Origin: Novosphingobium kaempferiae
GTDB taxonomy: Bacteria; Pseudomonadota; Alphaproteobacteria; Sphingomonadales; Sphingomonadaceae
Length of the DNA stretch: 64,000 nt
Direction of reading: 5' to 3'
Assembly (NCBI RefSeq): GCF_021227995.1
Contig: NZ_CP089301.1
Coordinates: forward strand, 124,001 to 188,000
Positions 44,767 through 52,457 of this stretch are shown one piece after another. The position numbers and the translations under genes are program-made. Each line of letters begins with the position of its first letter. Positions within the stretch are counted from its first letter, which is position 1. The notes below the pieces were generated by a model. It did not search any database. It saw only the letters and a list, made by a program, of their open reading frames with translations, and was not told the DNA's origin.

Positions 44767-45491
44767 GCAAGGCCCCGGAAAGTCAGTTCGAGGGACAGGT
44801 CGCGCTCGTCACCGGCGCCAGCCGGGGCATCGGCGAGGCCACCGCGGTGGCGCTTGCGGCACAGGGCGCGCACGTCGTCCTGACCGGGCGCGACACCAGG
44901 GCGCTGGAAGGCGTCGAGGAGCGCATCTACCAGGCGGGCGGATCGGCCACCATCGCGCCGGTCGACCTGGTCGAGCCGGACGGCATCGCCCGCCTCGCCA
45001 GCGCCGTGCAGGACCGCTGGGGCAAGCTCGACGTACTGGTCATCAACGCGGCGATCCTGCCCGAGTTGACCAGCGTCGCCGACATCGACCAGCGCGCCTT
45101 CAACAAGGCGCTGACCACCAACGTCCTCGCCACGCAGGCGCTGATCGCGAACTTCGATCCGCTGCTGAAGAAGAGCCCGGACGCGCGCGTCATCGGCATG
45201 ACCTCCACGGTCGCCGAAGCGCCCCGCGCCTACTGGGGCGCATACGGCGCCACAAAGGCCGCGTTCGAGGTGCTGCTGGACTGCTACGCGCAGGAAACCG
45301 CCAAGGTCTCGAAGATCCGCGTCGCCATCGTCAACCCCGGCGCCACCCGCACCGCCATGCGTGCGCGGGCTTATCCGGGCGAGGCTCCGGCATCGGTCAA
45401 GCCGCCCGAAGCGGTGGCCAACCGCATGGTCGCCCTGCTGTCCGAGCAGTTCGCGTCGGGACACCGGGAAACCGTTAACCAGCCGCAGTAA
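44763..45491 (+). CDS. SDR family oxidoreductase
   Basis: A 242-aa short-chain dehydrogenase/reductase. The cofactor motif is VTGASRGIGEATAVALA, with the Asn strand in LDVLVINAAILPE and the catalytic Ser-Tyr-Lys in MTSTVAEAPRAYWGAYGATK. R/D residues after strand beta2 (LTGRDTRALEG) favour NADP(H). GTG 44763 overlaps the purF stop by four bases, so it is translationally coupled to purF, an arrangement often seen in alphaproteobacteria. Substrate unknown. Confidence 0.9.
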
Positions 45492-45567
45492 GTGGATCGT
45501 AACCCCATTCTGGGACACCTTGCGCTGAACTGACGGTTCTGAGCCGTCGAAACGTGTGAGGTCGCCG

Positions 45568-45912
45568 ATGGTCGACACCCAGAAGGAACGTTACGCCGCT
45601 GCGGCGCAGGAAGACCGCAGCGCGATCCGCAATCGCATCTCGATTCCCGCCACGCTGCGCCCCTCCGGTTCCAAGAGCTTCCAGACGGCGGTGCGCGACC
45701 TCTCGCTCTCCGGCTTCTCGGCGACTGCGATGGCCCCCATCGCGCCGCGCACGATGTGCTGGCTGACCCTGCCGGGGCGCGAGGATGCGTTGCAGGCCAA
45801 GGTCGCCTGGTGGGACAACGGGCTGGTCGGCTGTGCTTTCGAGAAGCTGCTGGAGCCGATGGATCTGGATGCGGTGATGAGCCGCTGGAACGGGGATGGC
45901 CGGTCGAGGTGA
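45568..45912 (+). CDS. PilZ domain protein
   Basis: A 114-aa stand-alone PilZ-type domain. The RNRISIPATLRPSG start resembles the RxxxR c-di-GMP motif, and VRDLSLSGFSATA is the D/NxSxxG element. The final beta strand is GLVGCAFEKLLEP. It probably binds c-di-GMP and could respond to the diguanylate cyclase 9 kb away or others. ATG 45568 follows GAGG; it is 76 bases after the SDR gene. Confidence 0.85.
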   Translation: MVDTQKERYAAAAQEDRSAIRNRISIPATLRPSGSKSFQTAVRDLSLSGFSATAMAPIAPRTMCWLTLPGREDALQAKVAWWDNGLVGCAFEKLLEPMDLDAVMSRWNGDGRSR

Positions 45913-45925
45913 CCTCCATACACCT

Positions 45926-46000
45926 CGTCATTGCGAGCGCAGCGAAGCAATCGAGGGTTGGCCTATGCCGCTGGATTGCTTCGCTACGCTCGCAATGACG
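45926..46000. repeat. GTCATTGCGAGCG... inverted repeat, copy 2
   Basis: Left arm from 45926 and right arm ending at 46000 around a ~15-base loop, imperfect near the centre (TCGAGG in place of TCCAG). It lies between the PilZ gene and the convergent cfa gene. Bases 46001-46064 show no further structure. Confidence 0.9.
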
Positions 46001-46064
46001 ACCCAAGGGGAGATGGACGAAGCAGGGGAAATGACGCCCTGCGATCGCTCAGGACGACGAGCGC

Positions 46065-47354
46065 CTACCCCTTGACCAGCGTCACCTGCGCCACGTCGAT
46101 CCCGCCGCCGAGGAACCCGCCCTCGCAGTACATCAGGTAGAACCGCCATAGCCGCACGAAGCGCTCGTCGAAGCCGCGCGGCAGGCGGCCTTCCTCCACG
46201 GCCTGATCGAAGTTCTCGCGCCACTGCCGCAAGGTCCGCGCATAATCCGGCCCGAAACCGCGCCGGTCCTGCCACCTGAGCCCCCGCTCCTTCGCCAAGG
46301 CGCGGAACTCGCTCTCCTTGATGAGCATGCCGCCGGGGAAGATGAAGGTCTGAATGAAGTCGGCGCTGCGGGCATAGCCTTCGAAGATCGCATCCGGCAT
46401 CGAGATCAGCTGCAGCGCCGCCCGCCCGCCGGGCTTGAGGTTGCGCGCAATACAGTCGAGGAAATCCGGCCAGTAGGCCCGCCCCACCGCCTCCACCATC
46501 TCGACCGAGACGATGGCGTCGTACTGGCCATCGACGTCGCGATAGTCCTGCTTGCGGAAGTCGACGCTGCCCTGCTCCGCCGTCCAGCGGCCGCGCGCGA
46601 AGGCGAGCTGTTCGTCCGAGAGGCTGATCGCGTCGACATGCACGGCGTCGTGGCTGGCGACGAAGGCCGCCAGCGTGCCCCAGCCGCAGCCGATCTCCAG
46701 CACCCGCTGCCCGGCCTTTAGCTCCAGCCGCTCGATGATGGCGCCTGCCTTGGCCGACTGCGCCACGTCGAGTTCGGTCACGAACTGGCTGTAGGCGTTC
46801 GGCCCCGGCTCCACGTCCTCGTACAGAGCGCTCGAATAGAGCATCGTCTCGCCCAGCCACTGCTCGTAGAAGTCGTTGCCGAGATCGTAATGCGCGTGGA
46901 TGTTCTTCAGCGACCCGCGCCGGGTGTTGCGGTGAAGCGCATGGAGCATGCGCGACAGCAGCCGCCACGGCCCGTGCGCGCGCCCGGTGTCTCCCAGCGC
47001 CACGGCATTGTCCATGAACAGAGCGAAGAGCGGGACCGGGTCCGGGCTTTCCCATTCGCCCAGATCCCACGCCTGATACCAGCCCACCGAGCCCGAAGTC
47101 GCCAGACGCAGCAGCGCGCGCCAGCTCTTGATATCGACCGTCGCGTCGAAGCCCTGCTGCCGTCCGCCGAGCAGCCGCGTCTCGCCGCCGGGCAGCGTCG
47201 TCATGATCGAGCCGCGCTCCAGCCCCATGTCGATGCGATCGAGAATGCGGTGGACCCCGCCGGACCACAGCCGCGCGAACCATTGGGGGCCGACGCCGAT
47301 GGCGCGTCCCCCTTCTACCAGTTCCCCACCTCTGCCCGGCGCTTGCGCGTTCAT
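46065..47354 (-). CDS. cfa: Cyclopropane-fatty-acyl-phospholipid synthase
   Basis: A 429-aa SAM-dependent enzyme that methylenates unsaturated phospholipid acyl chains. The N-terminal ~130 residues form the lipid-binding domain; the methyltransferase core starts at NIHAHYDLGNDFYEQWLG, motif I is RVLEIGCGWGTLAAFVAS, and the active-site region includes YCEGGFLGGGIDVAQVTL and IFPGGMLIKESEF. Full length and typical. It is the downstream gene of a pair with the MddA-like gene, 87 bases apart. Confidence 0.94.
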   Translation of the reverse strand: MNAQAPGRGGELVEGGRAIGVGPQWFARLWSGGVHRILDRIDMGLERGSIMTTLPGGETRLLGGRQQGFDATVDIKSWRALLRLATSGSVGWYQAWDLGEWESPDPVPLFALFMDNAVALGDTGRAHGPWRLLSRMLHALHRNTRRGSLKNIHAHYDLGNDFYEQWLGETMLYSSALYEDVEPGPNAYSQFVTELDVAQSAKAGAIIERLELKAGQRVLEIGCGWGTLAAFVASHDAVHVDAISLSDEQLAFARGRWTAEQGSVDFRKQDYRDVDGQYDAIVSVEMVEAVGRAYWPDFLDCIARNLKPGGRAALQLISMPDAIFEGYARSADFIQTFIFPGGMLIKESEFRALAKERGLRWQDRRGFGPDYARTLRQWRENFDQAVEEGRLPRGFDERFVRLWRFYLMYCEGGFLGGGIDVAQVTLVKG

Positions 47355-47441
47355 GCGCCGATCATGGACTCGAAAAGCGTGTTGGGCAATTGTTCAGGTG
47401 CGGGTGCCATATTGCAGGAGACGGCAGGCGCTTCCGACCGG

Positions 47442-48173
47442 TCAGTCCCTGCCCCAGCGCGGCGCCAGCATGCCGACTTTCGCGCGGTAATCCTCGTAAT
47501 CGCGTCCGAACAGCCCGACCAGATCGCGCTCCTCGTAGCCGATGGCGATCAGGATGTAGGCCGTCATGCCCAGCGCCAGCAGCAGGTGCCCGCCGCTCAT
47601 CGCCGGGGTCGCCCAGAAGGCGATGAGGAAGCCCGAATAGAGCGGATGGCGCACGAATCGATAGAACAGCGGCTGCCGGAACCGCGGCGCGGCGGCGCTC
47701 TGCCCCCGGGCATGGAGGTACACCTGCTGGAGCCCGAAGAGTTCGAAGTGATTGATGAGGAAGGTGCTCAGCAGCACGAGCAACCACCCGACGGCGAACA
47801 GCACCCAGAGCACCGCCGCGCCCGCCGGGTTCGTCACGGTCCAGATGTTCGCCGGGATCGGTCGCCAGAACGCGAAGAGCACGATCAGCACCACGCTCGC
47901 GCACAGGACGTAGATGCTGCGCTCCAGCGGCTCGGGCACCATGCGCGTCCAGGCCCGCTTGAAGCCCTGCCGCGCCATGACGCTGTGCTGCACGCCGAAC
48001 AGCGCGATCAGGAACAGGTCCACCACCACGGCGGCAAGGACACTGCCCTGCGGTCCGCGATCCACCGTCACCGGAAGCCGCGGCAGGTTGCCCACGAAAC
48101 CGACCAGATAGAGAAACGTCACGAAGAAGATCGCGTAAGCCGCGACGGCGAAAAGAAGAAAGATGCCTCTCAT
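47442..48173 (-). CDS. Membrane methyltransferase, MddA/NnrU-like (putative methanethiol S-methyltransferase)
   Basis: A 243-aa integral membrane protein of the isoprenylcysteine-methyltransferase (ICMT)-like group. Five to six helices are followed by the SAM-binding signature RFVRHPLYSGFLIAFW and a C-terminal IGYEERDLVGLFGRDYEDYR. The FGVQHSVMARQGFKRAWTRM and PEPLERSIYVLCASVVLIVL segments are as in MddA, which makes dimethyl sulfide from methanethiol. The specificity is a prediction. ATG 48173 has AAGGAG upstream. Confidence 0.8.
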   Translation of the reverse strand: MRGIFLLFAVAAYAIFFVTFLYLVGFVGNLPRLPVTVDRGPQGSVLAAVVVDLFLIALFGVQHSVMARQGFKRAWTRMVPEPLERSIYVLCASVVLIVLFAFWRPIPANIWTVTNPAGAAVLWVLFAVGWLLVLLSTFLINHFELFGLQQVYLHARGQSAAAPRFRQPLFYRFVRHPLYSGFLIAFWATPAMSGGHLLLALGMTAYILIAIGYEERDLVGLFGRDYEDYRAKVGMLAPRWGRD

Positions 48174-48301
48174 CACGGGCACTCCTTTTCGGGATCGGGA
48201 TATGTTCTCACTCACGCGCACGATTACGGCGCGGACACCTTATTATGAAACGCAGTGCATCACGAAAGCGCGAGTCGCGCAAGGTTTCGCCATTCCTCCC
48301 C

Positions 48302-48320
48302 CTCCCCGTGCCGGGGAGGA
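48302..48320. repeat. Short CCTCCCCG palindrome
   Basis: A perfect 8-bp stem with a TGC loop, a short member of the CCTCCCCGAG family. It lies 7 bases after the photolyase stop and could end its transcript. Confidence 0.7.
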
Positions 48321-48326
48321 ACTGCA

Positions 48327-49691
48327 CTATCCCTTCGCCCGCTGCCAAGCCGCCAGCGCCCGCTCCCGCGCCTCACGATGCTCGATCACCCTGTCCGGAT
48401 AGCCCTTCGGTCGCTTCCCCGCAGGCGGATCATGGATATCGGCGTCCGACAGGTCCGCCAGCTCCGGCACCCACTCGCGGATATAGGCCGCCGCGTCGAA
48501 CTTCTCCGACTGGGTCAGCGGCGCCATGATCCGCACGAACATGTTGGCGTCCACGCCCGACCCGGCGGTCCATTGCCAGTTCACCGCGTTGTTGCCGTAG
48601 TCGGCATCGACCAGCGTATCCCAGAACCACTGCTCGCCCTCGCGCCAGTCGATCAGCAGATGCTTGATGAGGAAGCTGGCGGCGATCATGCGCACGCGGT
48701 TGTGCATCCAGCCGGTGTGCCACAGCTGGCGCATCCCGGCATCGACGATGGGATAGCCGGTGCGCCCCTGCTGCCACGCCTCCAGATCGCGCTGGCTGCG
48801 CCGCCACGGGAAGTCGCCGAAGGGGTCGCGGGCGTAGCGGCTGCCGTAGTCGGGATACTGCAGGATCACGTTCTGCGCATAGTCGCGCCAGCCGATCTCG
48901 CCCAGGAACGTGCCGACCGATCCGCCCGCATCCGCCACCGCATGCCAGACCTGCGCCGGGGAGAGTTCGCCGAAGTGCAGGTGCGGCGAGAGTTGCGAGG
49001 TGCCCTCTACCGACGGCAGGTTGCGCTGGCGTTCGTAGGCGGCGGCCTCGTCCACGAAAGCGCTCAGGTTGCGATGCGCCCCCGCCTCGCCCGGCCGCCA
49101 CATGTCGCGCAGGCCGCCCGCCCAGTCGGGCTTGCTCGGCAGCAGGTTCCAGTCGGCCAGCGTGTCGGACTTCGGCCACTGCGTCGGTGCGGCAATGGTC
49201 TGCGGACGGCGCTGCGGCTCAGGCGGCGGCATGTGTTCGCGCAGCGCCCGCCAGAACGGAGTGTAGATCTTGTAGAGCCCGCCCGACCCGGTGGTGATGG
49301 AGCCGGGCGGAGCAAGGTAGTTGCCATGGTGCAGATGGAGGTCGAGCGCCTTGCCCACCGCCCTCTCGGCATTGCGCCACCACGGCTCGTAATGATACAG
49401 CGCATGGACTTCGCGCGTGCCCACTTCCTCGGCCAGCTGCGCCAGCACCTCGTCGCTGCGGCCCCGGCGCAGGATCAGGCACGATCCCTTCTCACGCAAC
49501 GCGGCGTCAAGCGCTTCCAGCGAATGGTGCAACCACCAACGCGAGGCACCGCCCATGGCGCGATGCTTCGGCGTCTCGTCGTCACAGATGTAGACAGGGA
49601 CGACCGGCCCCTTGCGCGCGGCTTCGGCGATGGCAGGCTGGTCGGACAGGCGCAGGTCGCGCCGCAGCCAGACGATGACGGGTGAACTCAT
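48327..49691 (-). CDS. phrB: Deoxyribodipyrimidine photolyase (class I CPD type)
   Basis: A 454-aa FAD enzyme that repairs UV cyclobutane dimers with light. The N-terminal antenna domain starts VIVWLRRDLRLSDQPAI. The FAD-binding C-terminal domain shows EGTSQLSPHLHFGELSP, IGWRDYAQNVILQYP, GYPIVDAGMRQLWHTGWMHN and DADYGNNAVNWQWTAGSGVD, with the electron-relay Trp residues present. Length is normal. It is divergent from the PAP2 gene with only 42 bases between starts. Confidence 0.95.
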   Translation of the reverse strand: MSSPVIVWLRRDLRLSDQPAIAEAARKGPVVPVYICDDETPKHRAMGGASRWWLHHSLEALDAALREKGSCLILRRGRSDEVLAQLAEEVGTREVHALYHYEPWWRNAERAVGKALDLHLHHGNYLAPPGSITTGSGGLYKIYTPFWRALREHMPPPEPQRRPQTIAAPTQWPKSDTLADWNLLPSKPDWAGGLRDMWRPGEAGAHRNLSAFVDEAAAYERQRNLPSVEGTSQLSPHLHFGELSPAQVWHAVADAGGSVGTFLGEIGWRDYAQNVILQYPDYGSRYARDPFGDFPWRRSQRDLEAWQQGRTGYPIVDAGMRQLWHTGWMHNRVRMIAASFLIKHLLIDWREGEQWFWDTLVDADYGNNAVNWQWTAGSGVDANMFVRIMAPLTQSEKFDAAAYIREWVPELADLSDADIHDPPAGKRPKGYPDRVIEHREARERALAAWQRAKG

Positions 49692-49733
49692 GAGCAGCGC
49701 AACGCCTCTTTTCTATGCGCGTTCCATAGCCTG

Positions 49734-50438
49734 ATGGCGCAAAGTTCCCATGGGTTTCGCATAGATCGCCGCAAGGCGCTGCTCTGTGGCGCTCTGTGCT
49801 GGCTAGGTGTCGTTCTGTGCACGCTGGCGGTGCATGGCGGACAGGCCGAAATGCTGGACCGGGCGGGCCTGCTTTTCTGGCGCGATGATACGCTCGCCCC
49901 GCGCGGTTCCACCAAATTGCTGGAGATGGTGCGCGACGTGACGGCACTCGGCGGGGTGCTGCTGCGCAACCTCCTCGCCATTGCCGCAGTGGTCGGCCTG
50001 CTGTTCCTGAAACTGCGCCGGGAAGCCGCGCTTTTCACCCTCACCGTCATCAGCGGATGGCTGGTCAGCGGCGCGCTCAAGGCACTGGTCGGGCGCGAGA
50101 GGCCGGAAATCGTGCCGCACCTGACCGAAGCGGGCGGGCACAGTTTCCCGAGCGGTCACAGCTTCGGCGCGGCGGTGGTCTATATCGCGATGGCGCTGGC
50201 GTTTGCAGCGCTGAGCCCGCGGATTTCCGTGCGTTGGACGCTGATCGGCGCGGCCATGGCGCTCAGCCTCGCCATCGCCTGGAGCCGCGTCTGGCTGGGC
50301 GTCCACTGGCCGAGCGACGTGATTGCAGGCTGGCTCGGCGGCGCCGGCTGGGCCTTCCTGGCGAGCGCCCTGCTCCACCGGCCCGCAAAGGCGATCGAGG
50401 AGGAGCTCAGCGAGGCGGACAGCCCGGACCGGGCGTAG
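49734..50438 (+). CDS. PAP2 family lipid phosphatase
   Basis: A 234-aa membrane phosphatase. The three phosphatase motifs are KALVGRERP, SFPSGHS and SRVWLGVHWPSDV, with catalytic His in the latter two. Five to six helices. It likely dephosphorylates undecaprenyl pyrophosphate or phosphatidic acid/phosphatidylglycerophosphate. Its last 32 bases overlap the 3' end of the convergent downstream gene. Confidence 0.9.
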   Translation: MAQSSHGFRIDRRKALLCGALCWLGVVLCTLAVHGGQAEMLDRAGLLFWRDDTLAPRGSTKLLEMVRDVTALGGVLLRNLLAIAAVVGLLFLKLRREAALFTLTVISGWLVSGALKALVGRERPEIVPHLTEAGGHSFPSGHSFGAAVVYIAMALAFAALSPRISVRWTLIGAAMALSLAIAWSRVWLGVHWPSDVIAGWLGGAGWAFLASALLHRPAKAIEEELSEADSPDRA

Positions 50439-51345
50439 GCACATCGGCGGCAACCGCGAAGCTGCCGACTACGCGAGGCCCGGAAAACCGCGCATCACCG
50501 AAAGTGACGGTGGCGGAACAGGCCCGCCGCTCGATCCGCGCCACCGGCATCTGAGCCCAAGCAAGGAACTTGCGAACCTCCGGCGTCGCCACGGCCGCCC
50601 GCTGGACGAGCGGGTCGCCCATGTTGTCGAGCTCAGGCGCAGAGACCTCCGAAAGCCCCTGCCCCAGCGGGTCGTAGCGTGCGTGCGTGATCGTCCCGGC
50701 CTGCCGCCACACCATCTCCCGTCGCCAGAACAGCAGCGGCTCGGGCGCGGCGAAGATGCGGTCGGCGTCAATCCCGGGCGCCGCCCATGCCTGCGCGGAA
50801 ATGGCGATGTTGACGCCGATGAAGCCGATCACGCCCGCCAGTGCGGCCGTCGCAGGCCCGCCCCACTGCCGCCGCCGCGACAGCCAGATCCCCGCGCCCA
50901 GCATCGCCAGCAGCCAGGGCGAGATGATGAACAGGCCGTCGGTATGGAACCACCGCTCGCTCGCCGGGGAGAGCAGCTGGACGGCATAAGTGTTCTGCAG
51001 GTCCAGCAGCGGATGCGTCAGCGCGCCCAGATAGCACAGGGCCAGCAACCAGCCGAAGCGCATCGGCAAGCCGCTGGCGAAAGCGCTCCCCCGCGAGACC
51101 TGCCAGCGGTCCAGCAGCCACAGCAGCCCCGCCAGCAGCGGCGGCATCAGCAGCACGCCGCCGACGAGGCCATGCGTGAACCCGCGGTGCATCGCCAGCG
51201 GCGCCCATGACGACCAGCCGAAGAACACATCGATGTCCGGCATGTTCGCGGCAAGCACGCAGGCGGCCAGCCCCTTGCGGGTCAGGCGCTTGAGCCCGGT
51301 TTCGGCGAGCGCCCAGCCGACGAGGCTGTGCGTGAGGTTATCCAT
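50407..51345 (-). CDS. YdjM/DUF457-like inner-membrane metal-dependent hydrolase
   Basis: A 312-aa protein of the LexA-regulated YdjM-like family. N-terminal signature: MDNLTHSLVGWALAETGLKR, then MPDIDVFFGW, HRGFTHGLVGG and LTHPLLDL, whose Asp and His residues could bind a metal. Four to five helices, then a ~100-residue C-terminal domain (REMVWRQAGTITHARYDPLG onward). Reaction unknown. Tail-to-tail overlap with PAP2 over 50407-50438. Confidence 0.87.
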   Translation of the reverse strand: MDNLTHSLVGWALAETGLKRLTRKGLAACVLAANMPDIDVFFGWSSWAPLAMHRGFTHGLVGGVLLMPPLLAGLLWLLDRWQVSRGSAFASGLPMRFGWLLALCYLGALTHPLLDLQNTYAVQLLSPASERWFHTDGLFIISPWLLAMLGAGIWLSRRRQWGGPATAALAGVIGFIGVNIAISAQAWAAPGIDADRIFAAPEPLLFWRREMVWRQAGTITHARYDPLGQGLSEVSAPELDNMGDPLVQRAAVATPEVRKFLAWAQMPVARIERRACSATVTFGDARFSGPRVVGSFAVAADVPTPGPGCPPR

Positions 51346-51427
51346 GAAAGGCAGGGAGTTGCATCGCGAACCTTTATCGGGTCCGCGATGCGCGTTAGCA
51401 AGGTGCCGGGGACAAGGTGTCAGCGGA

Positions 51428-52441
51428 TCAGGCGACGGTCCACGTCTGCCCCTTGCCCAGCAGCTTGCCGAGATCGGCGCTCTTGCCGGAGATCAGGCTC
51501 GCCCGCTCGGCGACGACGGCGCTCTCGAACGTCGGCGCGGGATCATCGTAGATCACGCCCAGTGCCATCGGGAACGGGCCGAAGGGCATCTCCACCAGCA
51601 TGTGCGCGAGGCCCCGGTTGCGGACATTGTGGACCGCCACGCCCGCCGCCGTCCAGTCCCCGTCCGCCACATCGACGACCTTGAGCGACAGCGTCTCAAG
51701 ATCGAGCGCCAAGCCTTTGGTACTCTTGGCAAAAAGCAGCGGATCGCCATGCTGGCAGACGATCTGCATGTCCGCCGCCACGGCCTTGGCGGTGAAGTCG
51801 TCGAAGCGGTCCTTGTTGTAGACGATGCAGTTCTGGAAGATCTCCAGGAACGCCGCCCCCTTGTGGAGATAGGCCGCTTTCAGCACTTCGGGCAGATCCT
51901 TCGACACGTCATACCCGCGCGCCACGAACCGCGCCCCTGCCCCCAGCGCGAAGGCGCAGGGGCTCGCGGGCCGATCCACCGAGCCGATGGGCGAAGTCGG
52001 CGATGGCGTACCGACGCGGCTGGTGGGTGAGTACTGCCCCTTGGTCAGCCCGTAGATCTCGTTGTTGAACAGCAGGATCTGGCAGTCGAGATTGCGGCGC
52101 AGGACGTGCATCGTGTGGTTGCCGCCGATCGACATGCCGTCCCCGTCGCCGGTGACTATCCACACGTCGAGTTCCGGGTTCGCCAGCTTGATCCCCGTCG
52201 CCACCGCAGGCGCACGGCCGTGGATGGTGTGGAAGCCATAGCTTTCCACATAGTACGGGAACCGGCTGGAGCAGCCGATGCCGGAGACGAAGACGGTGTT
52301 CTTCGGATCCGCGCCCAGCATCGGCAGCGTGCGCTGCACCGCCTTCAGGATCGCATAGTCGCCGCAACCGGGACACCAGCGCACTTCCTGGTCGGTCTCC
52401 CAGTCCTTGAGCGTGGTCTGGATCGGGGTCATGTCGTTCAT
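51428..52441 (-). CDS. korB: 2-oxoacid:ferredoxin oxidoreductase, beta subunit (2-oxoglutarate type)
   Basis: A 337-aa TPP-binding subunit. WCPGCGDYAIL contributes cluster/TPP-site cysteines, the TPP-Mg motif is VTGDGDGMSIGGNHTMHVLR with NNEIYGLTKGQ, and the loop SPTSRVGTPSPTSPIGSVDR is typical of KorB. With KorA it converts 2-oxoglutarate and CoA to succinyl-CoA while reducing ferredoxin. ATG 52441 lies 16 bases after the alpha-subunit stop, so the two are co-transcribed. Confidence 0.93.
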   Translation of the reverse strand: MNDMTPIQTTLKDWETDQEVRWCPGCGDYAILKAVQRTLPMLGADPKNTVFVSGIGCSSRFPYYVESYGFHTIHGRAPAVATGIKLANPELDVWIVTGDGDGMSIGGNHTMHVLRRNLDCQILLFNNEIYGLTKGQYSPTSRVGTPSPTSPIGSVDRPASPCAFALGAGARFVARGYDVSKDLPEVLKAAYLHKGAAFLEIFQNCIVYNKDRFDDFTAKAVAADMQIVCQHGDPLLFAKSTKGLALDLETLSLKVVDVADGDWTAAGVAVHNVRNRGLAHMLVEMPFGPFPMALGVIYDDPAPTFESAVVAERASLISGKSADLGKLLGKGQTWTVA

Positions 52442-52457
52442 GATCGGCCTTTCTCGC

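Noticed and set aside
45568..45912. Flagellar brake YcgR
   Set aside because: Only the single PilZ-like domain is present, with no YcgR N-terminal domain and no flagellar genes nearby.
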